From JBEVJK01 sp040510195 (lineage in GTDB: Bacteria > Pseudomonadota > Alphaproteobacteria > Rhizobiales > Rhizobiaceae), in the NCBI GenBank assembly GCA_040510195.1, contig JBEVJK010000097.1:1-64000 (forward strand): DNA of 64,000 bases, written 5' to 3'. The translations under genes and the position numbers were made by a program. The notes under the pieces are model-generated. The model saw nothing but the letters and a program-made list of their open reading frames with translations. It made no database searches and had not been told where the DNA came from. Shown here in pieces: positions 45,006-53,695 of this stretch (the first letter of the stretch is position 1; each line of letters begins with the position of its first letter).

Positions 45006-45470
45006 ATGCGCTGTCCCTACTGCCAGTCCGAAGACACCCAGGTGAAGGATTCGCGGCCCGCCGAAGACGGTGCCGCCATCCGTCGGCGCCGCGTCTGCCC
45101 CGACTGCGGCGGCCGCTTCACCACCTTCGAGCGCGTCCAGTTGCGCGACCTCGTGGTGGTCAAGAAATCCGGCCGCAAGGTGGCCTTCGATCGCGACAAG
45201 CTGCTGCGCTCGGTCGAGATCGCGGTGCGCAAGCGCAACGTCGATCCCGAACGCATCGACCGCGCGGTGAGCGGCATCGTCCGCCAGCTGGAGAGCTCGG
45301 GCGAAGCAGAGGTCGCCTCGGGCGAGATCGGCCGGCTGGTCATGGAGGCGCTGAAGTCGCTCGACGACGTCGCCTATGTCCGCTTCGCCTCGGTCTACCG
45401 CAACTTCCGCGAGGCCAAGGACTTCCATGATGTCCTGGGCGAGCTGAGGGGCGACGACGACCGTTCGTGA
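45006..45470 (+). CDS. nrdR: Ribonucleotide reductase repressor NrdR
   Basis: A 154-residue protein with a zinc ribbon (C3, C6, C31, C34) that binds DNA and an ATP-cone domain (VVKKSGRKVAFDRDKLLRSV onwards) that senses ATP/dATP. NrdR represses nrd genes when dATP is high. It lies two bases after glyA and four bases before ribD, so it is part of the same transcript. Confidence 0.96.
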   Translation: MRCPYCQSEDTQVKDSRPAEDGAAIRRRRVCPDCGGRFTTFERVQLRDLVVVKKSGRKVAFDRDKLLRSVEIAVRKRNVDPERIDRAVSGIVRQLESSGEAEVASGEIGRLVMEALKSLDDVAYVRFASVYRNFREAKDFHDVLGELRGDDDRS

Positions 45471-45474
45471 GACG

Positions 45475-46590
45475 ATGGAGAGCATCGACCAGACCGCCGA
45501 GGACCGCCGCTTCATGGCCGCAGCGCTCCGGCTGTCCCGCCGCAATGCCGGCCTGACCTCGACGAATCCCTCGGTCGGCACGTTGATCGTCCGCGCCTCC
45601 GAAGCCGGGCCGCTCGTCGTCGGCAGCGGCGTCACCGCACTTGGCGGCCGTCCCCACGCCGAGGCGGAGGCGCTGGCCGAAGCCGGCCTGCTCGCCCGCG
45701 GCGCCACCGCCTACGTCACTCTGGAGCCCTGCGCCCATCATGGCCGCACTCCGCCCTGCGCCGAAGCGCTGGTGGCGGCCGGGGTCGCCCGCGTCGTCGG
45801 CGCGGCCAGCGACCCGGATGAGAGGGTGGCCGGCAAGGGCTATGCGATGCTGCGGCGAGCCGGTCTCGCGGTCACCGAGCGCGTGCTGGCCGACGAAGCG
45901 GCCGATCAGCTGGCCGGCTACCTTATTCGTTCGCTCAGGAAACGGCCGGAAGTGACTCTGAAGCTTGCGCTTTCCCAGAACGGCAAGATCGGCCGCCGGG
46001 GCGCCGGGCAGGTCGCCGTGACCGGTCCGGAGGCGCGCCGGCAGGTGCATCTCCTGCGCGCCCGCTCCGATGCAATCCTGGTCGGCATCGGCACGGCGCT
46101 GGCCGACGACCCCGAGCTGACGGTCCGGCTGCCCGGCCTCGAAGCGCGCTCGCCGATCCGCATCGTCCTCGACCAGCGCGCCCGCCTGTCGCCCACCTCC
46201 CGCCTCGCCACCAGCGCCCGTGCGGTGCCCGTCCTGGTGGCTGCCGCCGCCGAGGCCGATCCGGTCGCCCGCCAGGCGCTGGAGGCTCAGGGTGTCCGCT
46301 TCCTGGCCACCGAGCTCTTCGAGGGCCGCATCGCGCTGCCGGAGCTCTTGGAGGACCTCGCCCAGCGGGGCGTCTCGACGGTCCTGGTGGAGGGCGGCGC
46401 CGAGACGGCGCGCGGCTTTCTGGAAGAGGGGCTGGTCGACCGCATCGTGCTTTTCGAGGGCCCGGGCACGCTCGACGAGCCGGCCGTGGCGTCGCCGCTC
46501 GACCGCGACCGCAGCCCGCCCGGCTTCGCCCTGCGGCGCGACGAGCGCTTCGGACCTGACCGCTGCCTGGAATGGGTGAGGGGCCTCTGA
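45475..46590 (+). CDS. ribD: Riboflavin deaminase/reductase RibD
   Basis: A 371-residue bifunctional enzyme. The N-terminal deaminase has the zinc site H61-A-E63 with C86 and C95 (PHAEAEAL and EPCAHHGRTPPC). The C-terminal reductase starts at about 160 (TLKLALSQNGKIG), with the VEGGAETARGFLEEGLVD segment. It carries out the second and third steps of riboflavin synthesis. The stop overlaps the ribE ATG by one base (TGATG). GTP cyclohydrolase II (RibA/BA) is not in this cluster. Confidence 0.94.
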   Translation: MESIDQTAEDRRFMAAALRLSRRNAGLTSTNPSVGTLIVRASEAGPLVVGSGVTALGGRPHAEAEALAEAGLLARGATAYVTLEPCAHHGRTPPCAEALVAAGVARVVGAASDPDERVAGKGYAMLRRAGLAVTERVLADEAADQLAGYLIRSLRKRPEVTLKLALSQNGKIGRRGAGQVAVTGPEARRQVHLLRARSDAILVGIGTALADDPELTVRLPGLEARSPIRIVLDQRARLSPTSRLATSARAVPVLVAAAAEADPVARQALEAQGVRFLATELFEGRIALPELLEDLAQRGVSTVLVEGGAETARGFLEEGLVDRIVLFEGPGTLDEPAVASPLDRDRSPPGFALRRDERFGPDRCLEWVRGL

Positions 46591-47210
46591 TGTTTACCGG
46601 CATCGTCACCGATATCGGCAGCATTGCCGCCGTCACCGATCTTCCCGAGGGCCGGCGTTTCCGCATCGACACCGCCTACGACCCCTCGGGCATCGCCATC
46701 GGCGCGTCGATCGCCTGCGCCGGCGTCTGCCTCACCGTGACTGGCCTGCCTGAAGCGGGATCGAGCCGCCGCTGGTTCGAGGTCGAGGCCTGGGAGGAAG
46801 CGCTTCGGCTGACCACCGCATCGAGCTGGCATCCAGGCACCCACGTCAACCTCGAGCGGGCGTTGAAGGTGGGCGACGAGCTCGGCGGCCACATCGTCTC
46901 GGGCCATGTCGACGGCATGGCGGAGATCGTGGCGCGCGAGGCGGAGGGCGACGCGGTGCGTTTTCGGCTCCAGGCGCCGGCAGACCTTGCCCGTTTCATC
47001 GCGCCCAAGGGCTCGGCGGCGCTCGACGGGACTTCGCTCACCGTCAACCGCGTCGAGGGCCGCCGCTTCGACGTGCTGCTGATCGCCCATTCGCTCGCCG
47101 TCACCACGTGGGGCGAGCGGCAGGCGGGGGATCGCGTCAACCTCGAGGTCGATACCATGGCACGCTACGCCGCCCGCTTGGCCGAGGCCTCGGTGGCCTC
47201 CGACGCCTGA
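46590..47210 (+). CDS. ribE: Riboflavin synthase alpha subunit
   Basis: A 206-residue enzyme made of two lumazine-binding repeats: the first starts MFTGIVTDIGSI, the second begins around residues 100-110 with VSGHVDGMAEIV. It dismutates dimethyl-ribityl-lumazine to riboflavin. The ATG at 46590 follows directly on the ribD stop; the earlier frame start at 46572 lies inside ribD. Gene names vary: this is ribC in some nomenclatures. Confidence 0.95.
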   Translation: MFTGIVTDIGSIAAVTDLPEGRRFRIDTAYDPSGIAIGASIACAGVCLTVTGLPEAGSSRRWFEVEAWEEALRLTTASSWHPGTHVNLERALKVGDELGGHIVSGHVDGMAEIVAREAEGDAVRFRLQAPADLARFIAPKGSAALDGTSLTVNRVEGRRFDVLLIAHSLAVTTWGERQAGDRVNLEVDTMARYAARLAEASVASDA

Positions 47211-47292
47211 CGACGGCGCCTTTCGAAAAACTCGGCTTGCGGTCCCCGGCGCTTCGCCTTAAGTCAGCGGCAACCCGGAGATCGAGACCGCC

Positions 47293-47742
47293 ATGCCTGC
47301 AAGCCCTCATGTGCTGATCGTCGAGGCGCGCTTCTACGACGGCCTTTCCGACGCCTTGCTGGAAGGCGCCCGGGCCGCGCTCGACGAAGCCGGTGCCACC
47401 TACGACCTGGTGACCGTACCCGGCGCGCTGGAGATTCCCGCGGTCATCTCCTTCGCCCTCGACAGTGCCGAGGAGGGCGGCACCGACTATGACGGTTTCG
47501 TGGCGCTGGGCTGCGTCATTCGCGGCGAGACCTACCATTTCGAGATCGTCGCCAACGAGTCGAGCCGCGGGCTGATGGATCTCGCGGTCGAGGAATCGCT
47601 GGCGATCGGCAACGGCATCCTGACGGTGGAGAATGAGGCGCAGGCCTGGGTCCGTGCCCGGCGCAACGAGGGCGACAAGGGCGGCTTCGCCGCGCGCGCG
47701 GCCCTTGCCATGATCGCCGTGCGCGAGCGCCTGGGAGCCTGA
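47293..47742 (+). CDS. ribH: 6,7-dimethyl-8-ribityllumazine synthase
   Basis: A 149-residue enzyme that makes the riboflavin precursor from butanone phosphate and the pyrimidine. Conserved parts are EARFYDGLSDALLEGA near the start, VPGALEIPAV at about 42-51, and GCVIRGETYHFEIVANES with the catalytic H82. It assembles as pentamers or capsids. It stands 82 bases after ribE and four before nusB. Confidence 0.95.
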   Translation: MPASPHVLIVEARFYDGLSDALLEGARAALDEAGATYDLVTVPGALEIPAVISFALDSAEEGGTDYDGFVALGCVIRGETYHFEIVANESSRGLMDLAVEESLAIGNGILTVENEAQAWVRARRNEGDKGGFAARAALAMIAVRERLGA

Positions 47743-47745
47743 CCG

Positions 47746-48246
47746 GTGCCGGCGGAGCCCGACAAGGAGCCCGCGGTCCGCCAGGCCAACAAGCGCGGCG
47801 CGGCGCGGCTGGCGGCCGTCCAGGCGCTCTACCAGATGGACGTGGCCGGCAGCGGCCTGCTCGAGATCACTGCCGAATACGAGGCCTTTCGTCTCGGCCG
47901 CGAGGTCGACGGCGCCCTCTACCGCGAAGCGGACGCGCAATGGTTCCGCGGCATCCTGGCCGGCGTCGTCGACAAGCAGAAGCTGATCGACCCGGTGATT
48001 CGCCAGTCGCTCACCGAGGACTGGCCGCTGTCCCGTCTCGATTCCACGCTGCGCGCCATCCTGCGCGCCGGCGTCTACGAGCTGACCGAGCGTCGCGACG
48101 TGCCGGTGGCGGTCATCGTCAACGAGTATGTCGACATCGCCAAGGCCTTCTACGAGGACGAGGAGCCGAAGCTGGTGAACGCCGTGCTCGACCGCGTTTC
48201 GCGCCGCGTGCGCGGCGAAGGGCGCGGTCGGGACGCCGCCCCGTGA
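47746..48246 (+). CDS. nusB: Transcription antitermination factor NusB
   Basis: A 166-residue all-helical RNA-binding protein. The start RQANKRGAARLAAVQALYQM and the later RAGVYELTERRDVPVAVIVNEYVDIAKAF segment (given in two parts) are NusB hallmarks. It acts with NusE at boxA in rRNA operons. The start is a GTG three bases after the ribH stop. Its stop overlaps the GTG of the following MFS gene. Confidence 0.95.
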   Translation: MPAEPDKEPAVRQANKRGAARLAAVQALYQMDVAGSGLLEITAEYEAFRLGREVDGALYREADAQWFRGILAGVVDKQKLIDPVIRQSLTEDWPLSRLDSTLRAILRAGVYELTERRDVPVAVIVNEYVDIAKAFYEDEEPKLVNAVLDRVSRRVRGEGRGRDAAP

Positions 48247-49457
48247 GCGAGGCGACGGTCGAGCCGGAGGCGCGCCGCTCGGCGCTGATCCTGGCCGCCG
48301 CGCAGGCCATCGTCGGCTCGGCCGCGCCGATCTGCATCTCCATCGGCGCCCTGGCCGGCCATCATCTGCTCGGCGCCGACAAGTCGCTGGCCACCGCTCC
48401 GGTGACTGGGTTCAACCTCGGCGTGGCGCTCGGCGCGCTGCCTGCCGCCGCCGTCATTCGCGCGCTTGGCCAGCGCGGCGGCTTTATGACCGGCACGCTG
48501 GTGACGGGAAGCGGCGGGGCGCTTGGCACCCTGGCGCTGTTCCGCGGCGATTTCTGGCTGTTTGCGCTGGCGCTGATGGTGGTGGGCGCCGGCGGCGCCT
48601 TCGTCCAGCAGTTCCGCTTCGCCGCGGCCGACGATGCGCCGCCGGCCTTCAAGGCGCGCGCCATCTCGCTGGTTCTGGCCGGCGGCATCGTCACCGCCGT
48701 GTTGGGGCCGCAGATCGTCATCTTCACGCGTGAGCTCCTGGCGCCGGTGATGTTCGCCGGCTCCTTCCTGTCGATCGTCGGGCTCGCCGCCGTCGGCGCC
48801 GTCATCCTGTCCTTCCTGAGAGGCGGCAAGCCCGCCAACGGCCGTTCCGACCTCGAGCATGGCCCGGCGCGGCCCCTCGGCGAGGTGATCCGCCAGCCGC
48901 GCTTCGCCATCGGCCTGGTCTGCGGCGTCGGCTCCTTCGCACTGATGACCTTCCTGATGACCGGCGCCCCGCTCGCCATGGTCGGCTGCGGGCTGACCAC
49001 CGACCAGGCCACGCTCGGCATCTCCTGGCATGTGATGGCGATGTTCGCCCCGAGCTTTTTCACCGGCCGCCTGATCAACCGCTTCGGCGCCGAGCGCATC
49101 GTCGGCGCCGGGTTGGCCTTGCTCATCGCCTGCGCCCTGGTGGGCCTGTCGGGTGTTGCGCTCTGGCAGTTCTGGACGGCCCTGATCCTCCTCGGCCTCG
49201 GCTGGAACTTTGGCTTCATCGGCGCCACCGCCATGGTGGCGGAGAGCTACCGCCCGGCCGAGAAGAGCAAGGTGCAGGGGTTCCACGATTTCGTGCTGTT
49301 CGGCACCGTGGCGCTCGCATCACTGATGTCGGGAGCAGTGTACAACGCCTTCGGCTGGTCTGCGCTCAACTGGGTCGCCTTGCCGGCCACATTGCTCTGC
49401 GTGCTGGCCCTGTCGCTGCTGCCGATGCTGCGCAGGCAGGCGGCCGCAGGCGCCTGA
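48243..49457 (+). CDS. MFS transporter, coupled to nusB
   Basis: A 404-residue membrane protein with about twelve hydrophobic segments, starting on the GTG that overlaps the nusB stop. Loop motifs such as FTGRLINRFGAERIVGAGLA fit an MFS carrier, and EVIRQPRFAIGLVCGVGSF starts the second half. Substrate unknown. Being coupled to ribD-ribE-ribH-nusB raises the idea of flavin or precursor traffic, but nothing in the protein shows this. It is followed by the promoter of hppA. Confidence 0.85.
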   Translation: MSEATVEPEARRSALILAAAQAIVGSAAPICISIGALAGHHLLGADKSLATAPVTGFNLGVALGALPAAAVIRALGQRGGFMTGTLVTGSGGALGTLALFRGDFWLFALALMVVGAGGAFVQQFRFAAADDAPPAFKARAISLVLAGGIVTAVLGPQIVIFTRELLAPVMFAGSFLSIVGLAAVGAVILSFLRGGKPANGRSDLEHGPARPLGEVIRQPRFAIGLVCGVGSFALMTFLMTGAPLAMVGCGLTTDQATLGISWHVMAMFAPSFFTGRLINRFGAERIVGAGLALLIACALVGLSGVALWQFWTALILLGLGWNFGFIGATAMVAESYRPAEKSKVQGFHDFVLFGTVALASLMSGAVYNAFGWSALNWVALPATLLCVLALSLLPMLRRQAAAGA

Positions 49458-49503
49458 CGGGCCCCGCCGGCCGGCGAAATCCCGTCAAGAAGCCAACAAA
49501 ACC

Positions 49504-49533
49504 TTGACGATGCAGGGTTCTCTTCCGCATAGA
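49504..49533 (+). promoter_or_regulatory. Candidate hppA promoter
   Basis: TTGACG (preceded by C) at 49504-49509 and CATAGA at 49528-49533, 18 bases apart. The -35 is good and the -10 is fair. Transcription would start near 49540, immediately before the large hairpin in the leader. Confidence 0.4.
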
Positions 49534-49543
49534 GGCGCACGAA

Positions 49544-49578
49544 GGACCGGAGGCTGTCGAGCAAGCAGCCTCCGGTCC
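49544..49578 (+). promoter_or_regulatory. 13-bp perfect hairpin in hppA leader
   Basis: GGACCGGAGGCTG, loop TCGAGCAAG, CAGCCTCCGGTCC: a perfect 13-bp stem with a nine-base loop, 55 bases before the hppA ATG. No T-run follows, so it is not an ordinary terminator. At the start of the transcript it could protect the message from decay or be a binding site. Confidence 0.75.
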
Positions 49579-49633
49579 CGTCTCAACGGTCCGGGGAGGG
49601 GATCTCGCGGGCCAAACCAAGGAAAAATCGGCA

Positions 49634-51775
49634 ATGACCATGCTTTTCGTCGTCATCGCCTGCGGTCTGCTCTCTGTCCTCTACGCCGTCTGGGCGACGC
49701 AGTCGGTTCTCGCAGCCGACCAGGGCAGTCAGCGGATGCAGGAAATCGCAGGCGCCATCCGCGAGGGAGCGCAGGCCTATCTCGCCCGCCAGTACACCAC
49801 CATCGCCATCGTCGGCGTCGTCGTCTTCCTTCTCGCCTGGTGGCTCCTGTCGGGAACCGCGGCGATCGGCTTCCTGATCGGCGCCGTCTTGTCGGGCGCC
49901 GCCGGCTTCATCGGCATGCACGTCTCGGTGCGCGCCAATGTGCGGACGGCCCAGGCCGCCTCCAACAGCCTGTCGGCCGGTCTCGACATCGCCTTCAAGT
50001 CGGGCGCCATCACCGGCATGCTGGTTGCCGGCCTGGCTCTGCTCGGCGTCTCCGTCTACTACTGGATCCTGATCGGCCCGATGGGTCACGCCCCTGCCGA
50101 CCGCGCGGTTATCGACGCGCTGGTGGCGCTGGGCTTCGGCGCCTCGCTGATCTCCATCTTCGCCCGTCTCGGCGGCGGCATCTTCACCAAGGGTGCGGAT
50201 GTCGGCGGCGACCTGGTGGGCAAGGTCGAGGCCGGCATCCCCGAGGACGATCCGCGCAACCCGGCCACCATCGCCGACAACGTCGGCGACAATGTCGGCG
50301 ACTGTGCCGGCATGGCGGCGGACCTGTTCGAGACCTACGCCGTGACCGTCGTGGCGACCATGGTCCTCGGCTCCATCTTCTTCGGCGGCACGCCGGTGCT
50401 CGGCTCCGTGATGCTCTACCCCCTGGCGATCTGCGGGGCCTGCATCGTCACCTCGATCATCGGCACCTTCTTCGTCAAGCTCGGCGCCAACGGCTCCATC
50501 ATGGGCGCCCTCTACAAGGGGTTGATCGTTACCGGCCTCTTGTCCATCCTCGGGCTGGGTGCCGCCACCTCGCTCACCATCGGCTGGGGCGACCTCGCGG
50601 CGGCCAACGGCAGCGTCGTCAACGGCTCCAGGCTCTTCGTTTGCGGCCTGGTCGGCCTCCTGGTCACGGGCCTCATCGTCGTCATCACCGAGTATTACAC
50701 CGGGACCAACAAGCGCCCGGTCAACTCGATCGCGCAGGCTTCGGTCACCGGCCACGGCACCAACGTCATCCAGGGCCTCGCCGTGTCGCTGGAATCGACG
50801 GCGCTGCCGGCCCTCGTCATCGTCGGCGGCATCATCGCCACCTTCCAGCTGGCCGGTCTGTTCGGCACGGCGATCGCCGTGACGACCATGCTCGGGCTTG
50901 CCGGCATGATCGTCGCACTCGACGCCTTCGGGCCGGTCACCGACAATGCCGGCGGCATCGCCGAGATGGCCGGCCTGCCCAAGGAGGTCCGCCATTCGAC
51001 GGACGCGCTGGACGCCGTCGGCAACACCACCAAGGCGGTCACCAAAGGCTATGCGATCGGTTCGGCCGGTCTCGGCGCCCTGGTGCTCTTCGCGGCCTAC
51101 AGCTACGACCTCCAGTATTTCGCGGCGAATGGGGCGCAGTTCCCTTACTTTGCCGACCTCGGCACGGTCTCCTTCGACCTTTCCAACCCCTACGTGGTGG
51201 CGGGGCTGATCTTCGGCGGCATGATCCCCTATCTGTTCGGCGGCATCGCCATGACGGCTGTCGGTCGCGCGGCGGGCTCGATCGTCGAGGAGGTGCGGCG
51301 CCAGTTCCGCGAAAAGCCCGGCATCATGCAGGGCAAGGACCGACCCGACTATGCGCGCGCCGTCGACCTGCTGACCCGGGCGGCGATCCGCGAGATGATC
51401 GTGCCCTCGTTGCTGCCGGTCCTGGCGCCGCTCGTCGTCTATTTCGGCGTGCTGCTCATCTCCGGCTCCAAGGCCTCCGCTTTCGCGGCTCTTGGCGCCT
51501 CTCTGCTCGGCGTCATCGTCAACGGCCTCTTCGTGGCCATCTCGATGACCTCCGGCGGCGGTGCGTGGGACAACGCCAAGAAGTCGTTCGAGGACGGGTT
51601 CACTGACAAGGACGGGGTCAAGCACCTGAAGGGCTCGGAAGCCCATAAGGCCTCGGTGACCGGGGACACGGTGGGCGATCCCTACAAGGATACGGCAGGT
51701 CCGGCGGTGAACCCGGCCATCAAGATCACCAACATCGTGGCGCTCCTGCTCCTCGCCGTGCTCGCCCACGGCTGA
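49634..51775 (+). CDS. hppA: Proton-pumping pyrophosphatase, K+-independent type
   Basis: A 713-residue integral membrane protein with about sixteen helices. The pyrophosphate site is in DVGGDLVGKVEAGIPEDDPR and NPATIADNVGDNVGDCAGMA, with further aspartates near the C-terminus. In GNTTKAVTKGYAIGS the lysine (K467) stands where K+-dependent enzymes have alanine, and threonine follows three places on: the marks of the K+-independent H+-pumping class. It couples PPi hydrolysis to proton export. A strong terminator follows its stop. Confidence 0.95.
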   Translation: MTMLFVVIACGLLSVLYAVWATQSVLAADQGSQRMQEIAGAIREGAQAYLARQYTTIAIVGVVVFLLAWWLLSGTAAIGFLIGAVLSGAAGFIGMHVSVRANVRTAQAASNSLSAGLDIAFKSGAITGMLVAGLALLGVSVYYWILIGPMGHAPADRAVIDALVALGFGASLISIFARLGGGIFTKGADVGGDLVGKVEAGIPEDDPRNPATIADNVGDNVGDCAGMAADLFETYAVTVVATMVLGSIFFGGTPVLGSVMLYPLAICGACIVTSIIGTFFVKLGANGSIMGALYKGLIVTGLLSILGLGAATSLTIGWGDLAAANGSVVNGSRLFVCGLVGLLVTGLIVVITEYYTGTNKRPVNSIAQASVTGHGTNVIQGLAVSLESTALPALVIVGGIIATFQLAGLFGTAIAVTTMLGLAGMIVALDAFGPVTDNAGGIAEMAGLPKEVRHSTDALDAVGNTTKAVTKGYAIGSAGLGALVLFAAYSYDLQYFAANGAQFPYFADLGTVSFDLSNPYVVAGLIFGGMIPYLFGGIAMTAVGRAAGSIVEEVRRQFREKPGIMQGKDRPDYARAVDLLTRAAIREMIVPSLLPVLAPLVVYFGVLLISGSKASAFAALGASLLGVIVNGLFVAISMTSGGGAWDNAKKSFEDGFTDKDGVKHLKGSEAHKASVTGDTVGDPYKDTAGPAVNPAIKITNIVALLLLAVLAHG

Positions 51776-51792
51776 GCGACCTCGAATGCAAA

Positions 51793-51826
51793 AAAAGACC
51801 CGCGGGAGCAATCCCGCGGGTCTTTT
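51793..51826. terminator. Bidirectional terminator after hppA
   Basis: AAAAGACCCGCGGGA, loop GCAA, TCCCGCGGGTCTTTT: a perfect 15-bp stem with an A-run on one side and a T-run on the other. It serves hppA on the plus strand and the converging BamE-like gene on the minus strand. Confidence 0.95.
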
Positions 51827-51849
51827 CACAGGTCGCGCTACGTGGTGGC

Positions 51850-52356
51850 CTAGCCGCCGATGCCCGGCAAGGTCGGCTTGGCGCCGGCGCCGCTGATCAG
51901 CTGGCCGATGAAGTTCTGGTCCTTGCCGCTGGTCGGCGTCGTGCGCGACACGAAGTCGAACACCTTGCCGTCCTTCAGCCCGTAATTGGCGATGCTGGCG
52001 ACGCGTCCGTCGTCGCCGAAATAGACTGCCAGAACGCGTTGGTCGACGATATGCGGGTTCAGGAAGGCGACAGGCCGCTTGCGGGTCTGCGAGATGTAGT
52101 AGAACACCTCATTGTCGAAGGTGGCCTGGGTGGACGGCGTGCCCAGCGCCAGGATGACCTGCTCGCGGCTCGAGCCCACCGGCACCTGGTCGATCTGCTG
52201 CTGGTCGATCACATAGCCTTGCGTCAGCGTCTCGCTCGGCGAAAGTCCCAGCGATTTCGTGGAGTTGCAGCCGCTCATCGAACCCATTGCGACAACCGCG
52301 GAGGCTGCCAGCAGCGCATGCTTCGTCATCCACGACGTCGAGTTTCGCAAACTCAC
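51850..52356 (-). CDS. bamE: BamE/OmlA-family outer-membrane assembly lipoprotein
   Basis: A 168-residue lipoprotein. The signal ends in a lipobox with cysteine (GSMSGC, the cysteine 21 residues after the ATG at 52329). The mature part has the SmpA/OmlA pattern: QIDQVPVGSSREQVILALG followed by a beta segment, FDNEVFYYISQTRKRPVAF. It should help the Bam complex fold outer-membrane proteins. I choose the GTG at 52356 because GGGAG stands five bases before it; the ATG at 52329 is the alternative and would give 159 residues. It is divergent from the CBP3 gene. Confidence 0.88.
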   Translation of the reverse strand: MSLRNSTSWMTKHALLAASAVVAMGSMSGCNSTKSLGLSPSETLTQGYVIDQQQIDQVPVGSSREQVILALGTPSTQATFDNEVFYYISQTRKRPVAFLNPHIVDQRVLAVYFGDDGRVASIANYGLKDGKVFDFVSRTTPTSGKDQNFIGQLISGAGAKPTLPGIGG

Positions 52357-52476
52357 GATGTCTCCCTCGCAATCTCGTCCCCGACCTGCCTTGCGCGAGG
52401 CCGCAAAACCGGTAAACCAGCTTGCGCGCCGATGCAACACGGCCGCTCGCGCTCGCAACGGACCGGAGACTGCCTC

Positions 52477-53043
52477 ATGTTCCAACGCCTTCTGGGCCGC
52501 CGGAACACCGCCAATCGAGCGGTCATCGACGCCCTCTACGGTCAAATCGTGGCGGCGGCGCGGCAGCCGGTCCTCTATTCGGACTGGCAGGTTCCGGACA
52601 CCCCGCTCGGCCGCTTCGAGATGCTGGCGCTTCACGTGTTCCTGGTCCTGCATCGCCTGCGCGGCGAGGGGGCCCCGCTCGCCGAACTCGCTCAGGAGCT
52701 CACCGACCGCTTCTTCGCCGACGTCGACGACGCGCTGCGTGCGCTCGGCATCGGCGACATCGGGGTGCCGAAGCGAATCAAGAAGCTGGCGCGCATGTTC
52801 TACGGCCGTGCCGCCGCCTATGGCGAGGCGCTCGACCGCGGCGACGCACCGGCGCTGGCCGCTGCGCTCGCCCGCAACGTCGCTCCGGGGGTCCCGGACT
52901 GGCGCGGCGCCGAGCCGCTGGCGGGCTATGCCCTGCGTGCCGACCGCGACCTCGCCGGCCAGTCCGCGGGAGAGATCGCCTCGGGCAGGCTTTACTTTCC
53001 CGCCGCAGGTACGACATTGGAGGGCAAGAGCTCGATCCCATGA
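52477..53043 (+). CDS. Cytochrome bc1 assembly chaperone (CBP3/UQCC1 family)
   Basis: A 188-residue helical protein. The pattern YSDWQVPDTPLGRFEMLALH at about 29-48 and the later RIKKLARMFYGRAAAYGEAL segment are typical of the ubiquinol-cytochrome c chaperone family (yeast Cbp3, human UQCC1), which helps cytochrome b maturation. It is cytosolic or membrane-associated. Its stop overlaps the start of yceD (ATGA), a coupling often seen in alphaproteobacteria. Confidence 0.9.
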   Translation: MFQRLLGRRNTANRAVIDALYGQIVAAARQPVLYSDWQVPDTPLGRFEMLALHVFLVLHRLRGEGAPLAELAQELTDRFFADVDDALRALGIGDIGVPKRIKKLARMFYGRAAAYGEALDRGDAPALAAALARNVAPGVPDWRGAEPLAGYALRADRDLAGQSAGEIASGRLYFPAAGTTLEGKSSIP

Positions 53044-53579
53044 AAGACGCTGCCGCAAGTCCCCTGAGCTTCCTGGCGCATGTCGGGCGCCTGCCGGACA
53101 AGGGCCTGCCTGTCCGCATCGACGCGGACGAGCGCCAGCGCGCCGCCCTGGCGACGGCGCATGGCCTGCTTGCCGTGCACAGCTTCCGTGCCGACCTGTT
53201 GGTCAAGCGCTGGAAGCGTCATGGCGTCGAGGTCTCCGGCACCGTCGAGGCCGACATCGTCCAGGCCTGCGTGGTGACCTTGGAGCCGCTGGCGGCGCAG
53301 ATCTCCGAGCCTGTTTCGGCCCTCTTCCTGCCGGCAGAATCCAAGCTTGGCCGCGAGGGCTTCGGGGCCGGCGGCGAAGTTCTGCTCGATGCGGAAGGGC
53401 CCGACGCGCCCGAGCTGTTCGCCGGCGACACCATCGACGTCGGCGCCCTCGCGGAGGAGTTCTTCGAGCTGGCGATCGACCCCTATCCGCGCAGCGAGGG
53501 GGCGGACTATGCCGCGCCGGACGAGCCCGACCCGCCCGCTTCGCCCTTTGCCGGGCTCGCCGAGCTCAAGAAGCGCTAG
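53040..53579 (+). CDS. YceD-family DUF177 protein
   Basis: A 179-residue member of DUF177 (YceD). A conserved segment GTVEADIVQACVVTLEPLAA with its cysteine is present, and the acidic C-terminus (DEPDPPASPFAGLAELKKR) is typical. In many bacteria yceD lies upstream of rpmF-plsX-fabH and is linked to 23S rRNA processing; here rpmF is absent and plsX follows after 116 bases. The start overlaps the CBP3 stop by four bases. Confidence 0.9.
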   Translation: MKDAAASPLSFLAHVGRLPDKGLPVRIDADERQRAALATAHGLLAVHSFRADLLVKRWKRHGVEVSGTVEADIVQACVVTLEPLAAQISEPVSALFLPAESKLGREGFGAGGEVLLDAEGPDAPELFAGDTIDVGALAEEFFELAIDPYPRSEGADYAAPDEPDPPASPFAGLAELKKR

Positions 53580-53695
53580 CCTTGCATCGGCGCTCGTCCG
53601 GCGCGAATGCCTGTTGTGCCGGGGCGCAAAACCGCTATTTTCGCCAAACTTCCTAGTCGCGACGCCCCCTCGGAATCTGTGAGACCTGAGCCAGC

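Noticed and set aside
49583..51829. 748-codon frame opposite hppA
   Set aside because: Shadow frame that also covers the hairpin and terminator; no protein features.
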